The notes under the pieces are model-generated. The model worked only from the letters and a program-made list of their open reading frames with translations. It ran no database searches and was not told the DNA's origin. A DNA stretch of 64,000 nt from Pseudomonadota bacterium. Lineage in GTDB: Bacteria > Pseudomonadota > Gammaproteobacteria > Pseudomonadales > Moraxellaceae. The translations under genes and the position numbers were made by a program. Positions 45,049 to 51,841 of this stretch are shown piece after piece. Every line of letters starts with the position of its first letter. Positions within the stretch are counted from its first letter, which is position 1. The stretch covers positions 1 through 64,000 of the forward strand of contig JAEWKT010000005.1 of assembly GCA_023393635.1 (NCBI GenBank), read 5' to 3'.

Positions 45049-45134
45049 AACTTCTTGCATAACCCCCTCTTGCGCTACGCTCACCCCTGAGAGGGGAAAT
45101 TTAAAAGGGGTTTAAACTGTTTATGTAAGAAGTC
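45049..45134. repeat. Imperfect palindromic element (REP/MITE-like)
   Basis: ACTTCTTGCATAA at the left end is matched by TTATGTAAGAAGT at the right end, and inside lie further complementary CCCCTCT and AGAGGGG, plus an AGGGG. The whole folds into a branched hairpin of about 86 bases in a 220-base gap between two minus-strand genes. There is no coding capacity. It looks like a dispersed palindromic repeat, but I see only one copy here. Confidence 0.5.
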
Positions 45135-45149
45135 TAACCTCAAATATTA

Positions 45150-45806
45150 CTAATCTTTTAAGGCTGCAAGTTCTTTTAGTATGCGTTGTAATAACTGCTC
45201 ATTAATACAATCGGAAATCTTAGCTACTGGATAGGCGCGTGATATCGCTAAGTGCGAAATACTTTGTGCCTTGGTAAAATATATATTTTCAACATGCTGA
45301 GTACTGGTCGTGGCAACGGCTAAGTTATCCTCGTATTTGGCATCAGTCCCTAAAAAATCACTTTCTGAAAAATAATTGAGGCAGCGTACGACGTTGGCAG
45401 GGATAGTGCGCGGATCATCCTGATGACGATGCGGCCATAATCTGCCTTTGCCACCTGCTGCAATAGTAACGAGCAAATCTACCACGACATCACGGCTTTC
45501 CAGCGCTTTTGCCACTTGCACTGCCTCTAAACCACCTTGACTAAAACCAATAATCACAATGGCTTGCCCTTGTGCTGCAGCCTTTTGCAAATCATTTGCT
45601 ATCTCTGCCATCTGCAAATGACCATACATGGTGCTATTGCGATAACCAGATTGGCGTAAAAACTTTAAAAGATGTCGCTGCATATGCTCACGCGACGCAA
45701 AACCATAAATAGCGGCAATGCACGGACTTACTAAGTGTTGATCAAGTGCTGGACGATCTGCCATTTGCAATTTGGCGAGTTTTCGTGTGAAATTTGGTGC
45801 GGACAT
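45150..45806 (-). CDS. Alpha/beta hydrolase-like protein
   Basis: The 218-residue protein carries IVIIGFSQGGLEAVQVAKAL near 82-101, where GFSQGG is the nucleophile elbow of a serine hydrolase. VDLLVTIAAGGKG resembles the lipase-type strand after it. A His-rich segment follows (WPHRHQDDPR). It may be a lipase or esterase of class-3/DUF type. It is the last chromosomal gene before the prophage attachment site. The start has only a weak ribosome binding site. Confidence 0.65.
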   Translation of the reverse strand: MSAPNFTRKLAKLQMADRPALDQHLVSPCIAAIYGFASREHMQRHLLKFLRQSGYRNSTMYGHLQMAEIANDLQKAAAQGQAIVIIGFSQGGLEAVQVAKALESRDVVVDLLVTIAAGGKGRLWPHRHQDDPRTIPANVVRCLNYFSESDFLGTDAKYEDNLAVATTSTQHVENIYFTKAQSISHLAISRAYPVAKISDCINEQLLQRILKELAALKD

Positions 45807-45997
45807 ACGCTGCTTACCAGTATGTGAGGATATTGGCGCTAGTTTAAATAATTATTGAGGCAACACTATGGCAAAAAAGACAAAGTTACTAAATGCTGAT
45901 ATTTAATTTTCATTTCAACAAAGGAACAGTTATTGCTGCAATTAATGACAAGTAGATTATTAAGATTATTAGTATTGCTGCAAAGCATTGGTATATA

Positions 45998-46047
45998 TGG
46001 TGCGCCTGGCGGGATTCGAACCCACGACCCCTGCCTTCGGAGGGCAG
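45998..46047 (-). other. Attachment site: 3' half of tRNA-Arg(CCG)
   Basis: On the minus strand, 46047 to 45998 reads from the anticodon stem through CTCCGAA (anticodon CCG), the variable region, the T arm GGGTTCGAATCCC and the acceptor end with CCA. The 5' half is missing, so this is not a working tRNA. Phage integrases that target tRNA genes leave exactly such a 3' copy at one end of the insert. Confidence 0.9.
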
Positions 46048-46080
46048 TAAATAGTTATAAATTATAATGGCTTGCTGATT

Positions 46081-46102
46081 TATGGGGCAGATATGGGGTA
46101 AT
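46081..46102. repeat. Two tandem 11-bp repeats near the attachment site
   Basis: TATGGGGCAGA is followed directly by TATGGGGTAAT, 34 bases inside the element. Short direct repeats at this distance from the core are typical of integrase arm-type binding sites. Confidence 0.45.
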
Positions 46103-46113
46103 TGATAAAAGTA

Positions 46114-46151
46114 ACCCGCAGGTTTGAGCATTGTTAATAGGCTTTGCGGGT
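46114..46151 (-). terminator. Hairpin at the end of the csf operon
   Basis: ACCCGCA (46114-46120) and TGCGGGT (46145-46151) pair across a 24-base loop, 14 bases past the csf1-like stop. The T tract is weak, so termination is probable rather than sure. Confidence 0.5.
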
Positions 46152-46164
46152 GTTGTTGAGGACA

Positions 46165-46917
46165 TTATAGCTCATGCTTTCGCGCTACAAAACATGCCAC
46201 TCGCAGCATGTCGTACTCTTTCAGCCGATACTCTTTAAATTGCGCCTCATATTCACGCCATATGCCTAAGCCTGCTTTTAAAATGGCTGCCTGGTTATAG
46301 TCGCCTGTCAGTATGCTGTCTTTGCTAAAGTGCTCATATGCAGCTTCGACAAGTGCAAGTAGTGTAGTAAATTCAGTCCGCTTAATTAATATTGTTGCAT
46401 CATCAAGCTGAATAAAATAACTATCTTGTGAGTGATTGAGCTTTGCGCGGAAGATAACGTGCTTCTTGCCCACTTCTGCCAGTGTAATCACAAATGGCGG
46501 TTTTGGTGGATTGAGCAGCACTTCTGCTATTTGTTTGCGCTCTGGTCGTAGCCAGTCATCACCACTAAATACATGACTAGAAAACATCCAGTTGGCAACA
46601 AATGGTTTTTTATCGTCTTTCACTGGAAAATATGGACTATGGCCATGTTTCTCGCACGCCAACTCCCATGCTTCTTTTTTCATTAATGCAGCGCATGAAT
46701 AACACATTGTTTGTGATTGCACTGCCTTGGCAATATTGGTATCTGTGAATGCCGAACCAATAACGTCTTTTAAATGCCAGCCCAGATTTTCAGTATCGCC
46801 AGCGCATAGCCAGCAAATAGCGTCCTGCCCATACTTTGACTTTTTACCCTTTGGCTCAGGCGGCTCAAATTCTGGCATTTGCAGCATACCTTTATAAATG
46901 GCTTGTGTCGTGCTCAT
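46165..46917 (-). CDS. csf1: Csf1-like type IV CRISPR protein (zinc finger, Cas8-like)
   Basis: The 250-residue protein carries a four-Cys zinc finger, CWLC at 35-38 and CYSC at 72-75, separated by a segment with DVIGSAFTDTNIAKA. The C-x2-C, GxxFTD and C-x2-C order is the signature of Csf1, the large-subunit-like protein of type IV CRISPR systems, and the length fits Csf1. The rest is mixed alpha/beta with no nuclease motif. It is the last gene of the operon, overlapping the TGT-like gene by four bases (ATGA). Csf1 is often first in known type IV operons, so the position is unusual. Confidence 0.78.
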   Translation of the reverse strand: MSTTQAIYKGMLQMPEFEPPEPKGKKSKYGQDAICWLCAGDTENLGWHLKDVIGSAFTDTNIAKAVQSQTMCYSCAALMKKEAWELACEKHGHSPYFPVKDDKKPFVANWMFSSHVFSGDDWLRPERKQIAEVLLNPPKPPFVITLAEVGKKHVIFRAKLNHSQDSYFIQLDDATILIKRTEFTTLLALVEAAYEHFSKDSILTGDYNQAAILKAGLGIWREYEAQFKEYRLKEYDMLRVACFVARKHEL

Positions 46918-47639
46918 GCAATCACCTGATAGTTCAATGCGCTTTTAATAGCAATGCTGGCATTCATTAAGGCCAGCTCTTTAAATGACTTCGTGCTTGT
47001 TTCTACGCTTGCCTTGCCAAATTGCCATGCCTGCTTGGCTTGAGCGTCAGTGTAATAACTGATGCTATCCATGCTATCAACTCCTGTTTTCATCCACTGC
47101 GCTACATGAACGCTATTAAAGCCCGCGCCAAGAACATGAATTTTAATGCACTTGTTAAACTCTTGCTGAATAATTTTCACGATAAGCGCAACATTGCCAG
47201 CCTCTTTTTCAATATTAAACGCATGGTTTGAAATGCAAATTAGCTTTAAATCTGGGGCGTGCTGTTTATAAAATCTAATTTGTTTTCTGGCTGCAAATAC
47301 ATCAGCTACAGGGCTTTTGAATTGAATAACGGGCGCAACATTAACGCTGCAAATATCCTTAAAATAAAGGAATTGCTGCATGGATTGTTCAGGAAATTTA
47401 AACACATCAGGGGCAATGCAATGCACATTTTTTGACTGGCCGTATTGCGTATAATGTTTCGCCAGGGCTTGAATATACTGCTCATCCATACGCTGTTTTT
47501 TACAGCTTAATGCAAATGCACCAGAGTCAAGAATAATAAAATGGTCGGGCGTGATGTGTGGAATATTTGGATAAGCATAGAGGCGATCAAAGCATGATAG
47601 CTCAGGCTCAAGCTTTGCATTTGATGACAAGATGAACAT
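46914..47639 (-). CDS. TGT/DpdA-fold nucleobase transferase-like protein in the csf operon
   Basis: The 241-residue protein resembles tRNA-guanine transglycosylases and phage/DpdA relatives. The block FIILDSGAFAL (34-44) matches the TGT DSGGFQ active-site segment (Asp38), IHVLGAG (167-173) matches the later glycine-rich strand, and GVDSMDS (186-192) matches the GVDxxD block with the nucleophile Asp (D191). The zinc-site CxCxxC of TGT is not seen, and the protein is shorter than TGT (about 375). It overlaps csf3 by one base (TAATG) and csf1 by four. A base-exchange role on RNA or DNA is inference. Confidence 0.68.
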   Translation of the reverse strand: MFILSSNAKLEPELSCFDRLYAYPNIPHITPDHFIILDSGAFALSCKKQRMDEQYIQALAKHYTQYGQSKNVHCIAPDVFKFPEQSMQQFLYFKDICSVNVAPVIQFKSPVADVFAARKQIRFYKQHAPDLKLICISNHAFNIEKEAGNVALIVKIIQQEFNKCIKIHVLGAGFNSVHVAQWMKTGVDSMDSISYYTDAQAKQAWQFGKASVETSTKSFKELALMNASIAIKSALNYQVIA

Positions 47640-48295
47640 TAAGTATTCTCAACAATTACACACTGTCTGATGTTTTCATGTAGCGTGTAGGGCGGCTTGA
47701 TTGCCCAATCCATTGCAATACCTGTTACACCATGCTCGGCTGCAAATTCAACTGGCAAGGCACGGTTGAAGCGGCAATCATCAATGTTATTGTGATCTTC
47801 TATTGTCCAGTGGCTCACCGCCCCATGCCCTGCACGACGGTTTGAGCCAATATGCGTTACATCTTTTAGCAGTTGCTCAATGGCTTGCTTGTCGCCATTT
47901 ACATACCAGACTACTGCACTGGTAATAAATAACTTTACTGGCAATCTGGCGTTTTTATATGCGCCTTTGGTTGTTTGCACAACGCCCACTTTGCTCACAT
48001 ATTTTTCAGCTTCCTGCGCATTGAACCGACGGTGCAGGTGCTTAGTGTGTACTAACTTGCAATCAAACAGTGGGCGGCTGACTTGATACCACCAGTCACC
48101 CCTCCACTGTTCTTTTTGTATTGGCAGGTCATCGACAGGCTTTAAATCACCGCTTGATTGCGTAGACACGAATTTATCAAAGCCTAGTTTCTTAAGCTGT
48201 GATTGATAGCCAATAATTCCGTCTATTGCTACAGACCAATCGAATGATGCACTAAAGCCTGCGCGTAAGTGCGCTGTAATTTTCAATGGTGTCAT
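47639..48295 (-). CDS. csf3: Csf3-like (Cas5-type RAMP) type IV CRISPR protein
   Basis: The 218-residue protein starts MTPLKITAHLRAGFSASFDW and then SVAIDGIIGYQ, the Csf3 pattern of a PLxIT strand followed by a LDGLLAY-like motif. Near 148-163 a glycine-rich loop, HIGSNRRAGHGAVSHW, matches the RAMP G-loop of Csf3. Csf3 is the Cas5-like subunit that caps the 5' handle of the crRNA in type IV complexes. It overlaps the Cas6-like gene by four bases and the TGT-like gene by one. The length is the usual one for Csf3. Confidence 0.82.
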   Translation of the reverse strand: MTPLKITAHLRAGFSASFDWSVAIDGIIGYQSQLKKLGFDKFVSTQSSGDLKPVDDLPIQKEQWRGDWWYQVSRPLFDCKLVHTKHLHRRFNAQEAEKYVSKVGVVQTTKGAYKNARLPVKLFITSAVVWYVNGDKQAIEQLLKDVTHIGSNRRAGHGAVSHWTIEDHNNIDDCRFNRALPVEFAAEHGVTGIAMDWAIKPPYTLHENIRQCVIVENT

Positions 48296-48825
48296 TTCAT
48301 CACCTCTGGCAACATCATTGCGCCAAAACCAAATGCGCCGCCCTGACCAATGCCAGTGCTGATTTTCTCATCAAACAGTGTGGCATCAGTAATTGTTAGC
48401 GTGCCAAAAAATAGAACCTGGCTTAACGGCATTTTATGACCATTATTTTTTATAACAATATGCGGCGGCATACTCTTATATGCCACATAATCAACCGTTG
48501 CCGCACCGTCTAGCCTGCGCTTAATCCAGTCTTTGGTTTGCTCTGCTGTGTAGTCTTGCGGATATATAATACGATCCATTGTCCTGCGCTTGTTGAGCGA
48601 TGCGCGGCACTCAAACATAAGCTGCTGGCCAACCACAAACCTCACTTCTTTGCTGCTTGTAGATGGCTCTGTGTTTGACAGCATGATGATCTGGTCGCCA
48701 GTATCGCGGTAACAAAATGGGCGTGAGTAACCTGCCGCCTGCTCTTCTTTAAAGAATGTCCACAGCAGTTGATGCTGCTGATAGTCCGACACAGACTGCA
48801 TTTTATCTAAAATAGTGAGCCACAT
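48292..48825 (-). CDS. cas6e: Cas6e-like CRISPR RNA endonuclease
   Basis: The 177-residue protein follows E. coli Cas6e (199 residues). DYQQHQLLWTFF at 14-25 aligns with the Cas6e YQLHQGLW block, so His18 sits where the catalytic His20 is. FECRASLNKRR near 71-81 matches the FRLRANP strand, and the C-terminal GTLTITDA...STGIGQGGAFGFGAMML matches the Cas6e ferredoxin end with its glycine-rich loop. Cas6e cuts pre-crRNA and stays bound to the 3' hairpin; some type IV-A systems use a Cas6e-like enzyme. It overlaps the csf2 end by 19 bases. No array is visible nearby. Confidence 0.82.
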   Translation of the reverse strand: MWLTILDKMQSVSDYQQHQLLWTFFKEEQAAGYSRPFCYRDTGDQIIMLSNTEPSTSSKEVRFVVGQQLMFECRASLNKRRTMDRIIYPQDYTAEQTKDWIKRRLDGAATVDYVAYKSMPPHIVIKNNGHKMPLSQVLFFGTLTITDATLFDEKISTGIGQGGAFGFGAMMLPEVMK

Positions 48826-49778
48826 GCTGATGCTCCCAATAACCCACGAATTTCAGATTCTTTTTGTTGCAAGAACGTGTTGTATAATTCCGCTAAATGC
48901 TGGTCATACGCTTGCTTTGCCTGCTCTGCAACTTCAGATAATTTAGGCAAGTCGTCATTAATACAAACTAGGTTATGTTCTTCGCCTGTACTCATATTGA
49001 CAACTTTAGACACGTAGTTCACGCGCCCATGACCTTTATTTGACTGTCCGCCAATGTAAGGCACTTGAGCAAAGCGGGTTAGCCCTGCCACCAATGCACC
49101 TAGCTCAATTTCTGATACTTGCACCAGGTCAATTTCATGCACCAGTGTTGTGCCTGCAATAATCAACTCGCTGGTCATGCGCATTTGCGTACTTACATCA
49201 CCCTCTTTTTTCTTTGGTTTATTTTCTAATAAGTGCTGCTCATCAACATTGACGCGCTCGTGCAAATCCATGTTTTTTGAATCATCAAAACGGGTAAATG
49301 ATTTTTCAAATGTCAGGTCTGCATATTCTATTTTTTCGGCCTGCTCGTGATACTTACCTGCAAGCACTGGCATGGCCTCAATGCATAGCGGGTATGAATT
49401 ACCCACTTTCATTTTGCCTGCCATGATCTGATTGCCTACGCCGCCACCAAACAGGCTAATCATGGGCACTGCTTTGCGCATGAGCTTAGCTTGTGCAATA
49501 TCAATGCTCTGATCTCCGCCAATCTTTCCGCCTGAAAACAACAAATGAAACGCATCCAGGCTGACTTGCATATTGAGCTTTTCAAGCAAATAGGTGGCGC
49601 ACAGGTCACGAAGCTGGCCACGCCACGCATTACCGTTATAACAAAATACTTCTTCTACCTCGCCATCGGCCTGCAAAATAGGCTCTTGCACTAAATAGCT
49701 GTTGGTGCTGATTGCTTCACTGATATGGGATAACGGGCTTTTAGTGATAAAGCGGCCATAAATGCGGTAATTGTTCAT
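48807..49778 (-). CDS. csf2: Csf2-like (Cas7-type backbone) type IV CRISPR protein
   Basis: The 323-residue protein has the Cas7/RAMP layout of Csf2: CYNGNAWRGQLRD at 46-58, HLLFSGGKI near 78-86, PMISLFGGGVGNQIMAGKM near 105-123, and the closing YIGGQSNKGHGRV at 241-253. Csf2 polymerises along the crRNA as the backbone of type IV complexes. Its length is close to known Csf2. The start overlaps the stop of the small upstream gene by four bases, so the operon is translationally coupled. Confidence 0.83.
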   Translation of the reverse strand: MNNYRIYGRFITKSPLSHISEAISTNSYLVQEPILQADGEVEEVFCYNGNAWRGQLRDLCATYLLEKLNMQVSLDAFHLLFSGGKIGGDQSIDIAQAKLMRKAVPMISLFGGGVGNQIMAGKMKVGNSYPLCIEAMPVLAGKYHEQAEKIEYADLTFEKSFTRFDDSKNMDLHERVNVDEQHLLENKPKKKEGDVSTQMRMTSELIIAGTTLVHEIDLVQVSEIELGALVAGLTRFAQVPYIGGQSNKGHGRVNYVSKVVNMSTGEEHNLVCINDDLPKLSEVAEQAKQAYDQHLAELYNTFLQQKESEIRGLLGASACGSLF

Positions 49779-50230
49779 ACTGATTCTTCCTGAATATCAA
49801 AAGTGGCTTCTAGTGGCTTTTCTGTTTCTAGTCGGTCACGCACCAACAAAACAATCCATTGCGTTTCGTTGCGTAGCAGCTTTAAAACTGCTTTGTGGTC
49901 AATGTCATTAAGCACATTGGTTAAAAACTCGCGTCGGTCTGGCTGTGGAATGTCAATGAAACTGGAGCCGCTTTGAAATAGCTTGCCTTTTACACCAACT
50001 TCGACCCATTTCGGATTAATTGATGGGCAGCTCATTTTTTGGCTAAACGACTGGATAAATTCAGGAAGCGTTTTGGATCGCTTGGCAGCAGCTTGAATAA
50101 ACCGCTGTATCTGCGACCACATTTCTGGAGTGATCTTAAAGCGTTTTTTATCGCGACTGCGGTATGTTGCATACACCAAAAGCGCAGCAGTGGCTTGCTC
50201 GCGACTTGCGGTATCAAAATTATAAATCAT
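49775..50230 (-). CDS. Unidentified small protein leading the csf operon (Cas11-like candidate)
   Basis: The protein is 151 residues from the ATG at 50230, which lies 9 bases after AGGG and 33 bases after a likely transcription start; a TTG at 50281 in the same frame is upstream of that promoter's start point. N-terminal helices rich in Arg and Lys (ATYRSRDKKRF, MWSQIQRFIQAAAKRSKTL) and C-terminal helices (LLRNETQWIVLLVRDRLE) flank a short beta region. Its place next to csf2 and its size suit a Cas11-type small subunit, but there is no sequence signature. No other function is suggested. Confidence 0.6.
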   Translation of the reverse strand: MIYNFDTASREQATAALLVYATYRSRDKKRFKITPEMWSQIQRFIQAAAKRSKTLPEFIQSFSQKMSCPSINPKWVEVGVKGKLFQSGSSFIDIPQPDRREFLTNVLNDIDHKAVLKLLRNETQWIVLLVRDRLETEKPLEATFDIQEESV

Positions 50231-50269
50231 TCTATGCGCCCTAAATGAACGTGAGTAATTTTCAACATT

Positions 50270-50278
50270 ATTATAACA
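50270..50278 (-). promoter_or_regulatory. Extended -10 promoter of the csf operon
   Basis: On the minus strand TGTTATAAT is a perfect TGnTATAAT extended -10 element. No good -35 box lies 16-18 bases upstream, which is acceptable for extended -10 promoters. Transcription would start near 50263, just before the ATG at 50230. Confidence 0.6.
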
Positions 50279-50346
50279 CAATGAATTTTACTTAACTTAT
50301 TGTGCAATCCAATCCGATGAACGGCAAAATATTTATTAAATAATAC

Positions 50347-50375
50347 TTGCAAGGTATTACCTTTTATATTACTAT
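50347..50375 (+). promoter_or_regulatory. Promoter of the plus-strand acidic protein gene
   Basis: TTGCAA (50347-50352) and TACTAT (50370-50375) are separated by exactly 17 bases, a good sigma-70 pair. It faces the csf promoter, so the intergenic region is a divergent switch. Confidence 0.6.
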
Positions 50376-50449
50376 ATACACATCAAGACGAGATAGGCTC
50401 TCTTGAATAACCAAGCCGCTACTCATAGAGAAAGCGCAGGAGATATAAA

Positions 50450-51055
50450 ATGAACGCAAACGAAATCCTAAAAACTTTATCTGGCGAAGCTGTTCGTATC
50501 ACTGTTGAAACAAACACCCTTAAAGAAGCCACTTTAACCTATCCCAACTTCACATCCCTAGAGGATGGTATGGATGCCGACACAATCAAAGGACAGGTAA
50601 TGTTTTTTGATGGTGTAAATACAATGGGTCGCGATAAGCAGCAATTAGTAAGAATTTTGAAAGTCGAGGTTTTTAACCACGAATGGATAGAAAAGTTTGT
50701 GGCTTTGGATTTAGAGTATGAATATAACGAATATGTGATCGGTTATGTAGTGACTGACAAAGCGACTGGCCGTAGCGTTAATTTTCAATTTGAGCAAGCG
50801 CAAAGCAATCACCCACAACCTGCAATTCAATTGACTTGGGGCTGCACTGGTGATGAAACTCACGAGGTATTCTCTCAAGAAGAATTGGATGAAATTAGCG
50901 AATGGTTACGCTCGCATGAAGATGTGCGTGAAGCAGAAGAAATATATGAAACTGCTTATTATGTAGATAATGGCGCAAGCATTGCAGACGAATCAGCTAA
51001 GGGGTTTGGTGTTTACTTATCTGACATGCAAAACATTGCAGAGCAAGCAGAATAA
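50450..51055 (+). CDS. Unidentified acidic phage protein
   Basis: The 201-residue protein is strongly acidic, especially after residue 140 (EVFSQEELDEISEWLRSHEDVREAEEIYET). It is mostly beta in the first half and helical later. An AGGAGA Shine-Dalgarno precedes the ATG. It is divergent from the csf operon and followed by a terminator. I recognise no family. The acidity and place beside a CRISPR-like operon make a regulator, antitoxin or DNA-mimic inhibitor possible, but nothing proves it. Confidence 0.6.
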   Translation: MNANEILKTLSGEAVRITVETNTLKEATLTYPNFTSLEDGMDADTIKGQVMFFDGVNTMGRDKQQLVRILKVEVFNHEWIEKFVALDLEYEYNEYVIGYVVTDKATGRSVNFQFEQAQSNHPQPAIQLTWGCTGDETHEVFSQEELDEISEWLRSHEDVREAEEIYETAYYVDNGASIADESAKGFGVYLSDMQNIAEQAE

Positions 51056-51062
51056 TCAACTA

Positions 51063-51085
51063 GCCCGCATCTAGCGGGCATCTTT
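51063..51085 (+). terminator. Terminator between the two plus-strand phage genes
   Basis: GCCCGC and GCGGGC pair across ATCTA and are followed by ATCTTTTTT. The next gene's ribosome binding site follows directly, so read-through may still feed it. Confidence 0.8.
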
Positions 51086-51100
51086 TTTAAGGAAATAATC

Positions 51101-51529
51101 ATGGCAAGTCGCAGAACAAGTTTTCATAGTCAGCCGCTTACTGATGAAGTCATTACTGCAAATGGCGACCAAGCACAACGTATTAACTTTTTAATCCAGT
51201 GCGTTCCTGCCCTAACTGAAAGCCCTGAGTTGTCATATCAGGAGTGGATGACGATTGTGGCAGCAGCAAATGGCTATGTAGCCAACTATCCTACTGGTCT
51301 TGATGCGGTACTCCATAGCTTCGCTACTGGTATCGCTTACGCTGATATTTTTGGTGCTGAATTTGATAGCATCGATAAAGAAATGGTAGCGCGTAAGTTT
51401 TGGGCATTACCTAAAAACCAGCAGTTGTTTGCTTTTGAGCTGGCGCGTAAATTCTGGCTACCTGCACCAAAACTAACTAATAGCTATCAACAGTGGTTAA
51501 GTGAAAATGGCGCAGAGATAGTTCAATAA
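51101..51529 (+). CDS. Unidentified phage protein (142 residues)
   Basis: The protein is predicted largely helical, with aromatic and Ala-rich segments (WMTIVAAANGYVANYPTGL, FAFELARKFWLPAPKL). An AAGGAAA ribosome binding site lies before the ATG. It shares the plus strand with the acidic gene, against the direction of the rest of the visible prophage, and ends at a shared terminator with the lysis operon. I recognise no family. Confidence 0.6.
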   Translation: MASRRTSFHSQPLTDEVITANGDQAQRINFLIQCVPALTESPELSYQEWMTIVAAANGYVANYPTGLDAVLHSFATGIAYADIFGAEFDSIDKEMVARKFWALPKNQQLFAFELARKFWLPAPKLTNSYQQWLSENGAEIVQ

Positions 51530-51545
51530 ATTTCTAAATCAAACA

Positions 51546-51566
51546 AAGCCCGACTAATCGGGCTTT
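51546..51566. terminator. Bidirectional terminator between plus-strand genes and lysis operon
   Basis: AAGCCCGA and TCGGGCTT pair across a CTAA loop, with T on the right and A on the left, so it can stop both converging transcripts. Confidence 0.85.
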
Positions 51567-51568
51567 TG

Positions 51569-51841
51569 CTACTTAAACAAATCTTTAACCGCATTGTACG
51601 CTGTCTTGATCTTGTCGATAAAATCAGTGATTAGCTTTGCATAAGTCTGCCAGTTTTCACCCAAATCAATGACCACACTTTTGACAAATGACAGTACCCA
51701 TGCCTTTTTGTCACCGCCTGATAGATTGCCGTTTTGCTCGATAGCGTCCATTGCATTTGCTGCAATGCGGTAGATGATCTGGCCAGTCTGGATTAACTCG
51801 ATTACTCCACTGGCCACTGTTGCAATTTGATTGTTGTTCAT
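51569..51841 (-). CDS. Small phage protein downstream of the endolysin
   Basis: The 90-residue protein is amphipathic and helical (GVIELIQTGQIIYRIAANAM; SFVKSVVIDLGENWQTYAKLITDFIDKI). Its start overlaps the endolysin stop by four bases (ATGA). No clear membrane helix is present. Position in the lysis cluster suggests a lysis accessory or regulatory protein, but the function is unknown. Confidence 0.65.
   Translation of the reverse strand: MNNNQIATVASGVIELIQTGQIIYRIAANAMDAIEQNGNLSGGDKKAWVLSFVKSVVIDLGENWQTYAKLITDFIDKIKTAYNAVKDLFK

Noticed and set aside
45878..45916. A 12-codon frame beginning MAKKTKLLNADI after GAGG
   Set aside because: It is too short and isolated to support as a gene; it may be a remnant at the edge of the insertion.
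45998..46047. A working tRNA gene
   Set aside because: The D arm, 5' acceptor strand and 5' anticodon flank are absent; only the 3' half is present.
49775..50281. A longer start (TTG at 50281) for the first csf-operon gene
   Set aside because: The TTG lies upstream of the extended -10 promoter's transcription start, while the ATG at 50230 has an AGGG sequence at a good distance.
46051..50449. A CRISPR array beside the csf-like operon
   Set aside because: I looked for regularly spaced 24-40 base repeats on both sides of the operon and in the 168-base gap at its start and saw none. The hairpin at 46114-46151 occurs once and has no repeats with spacers.
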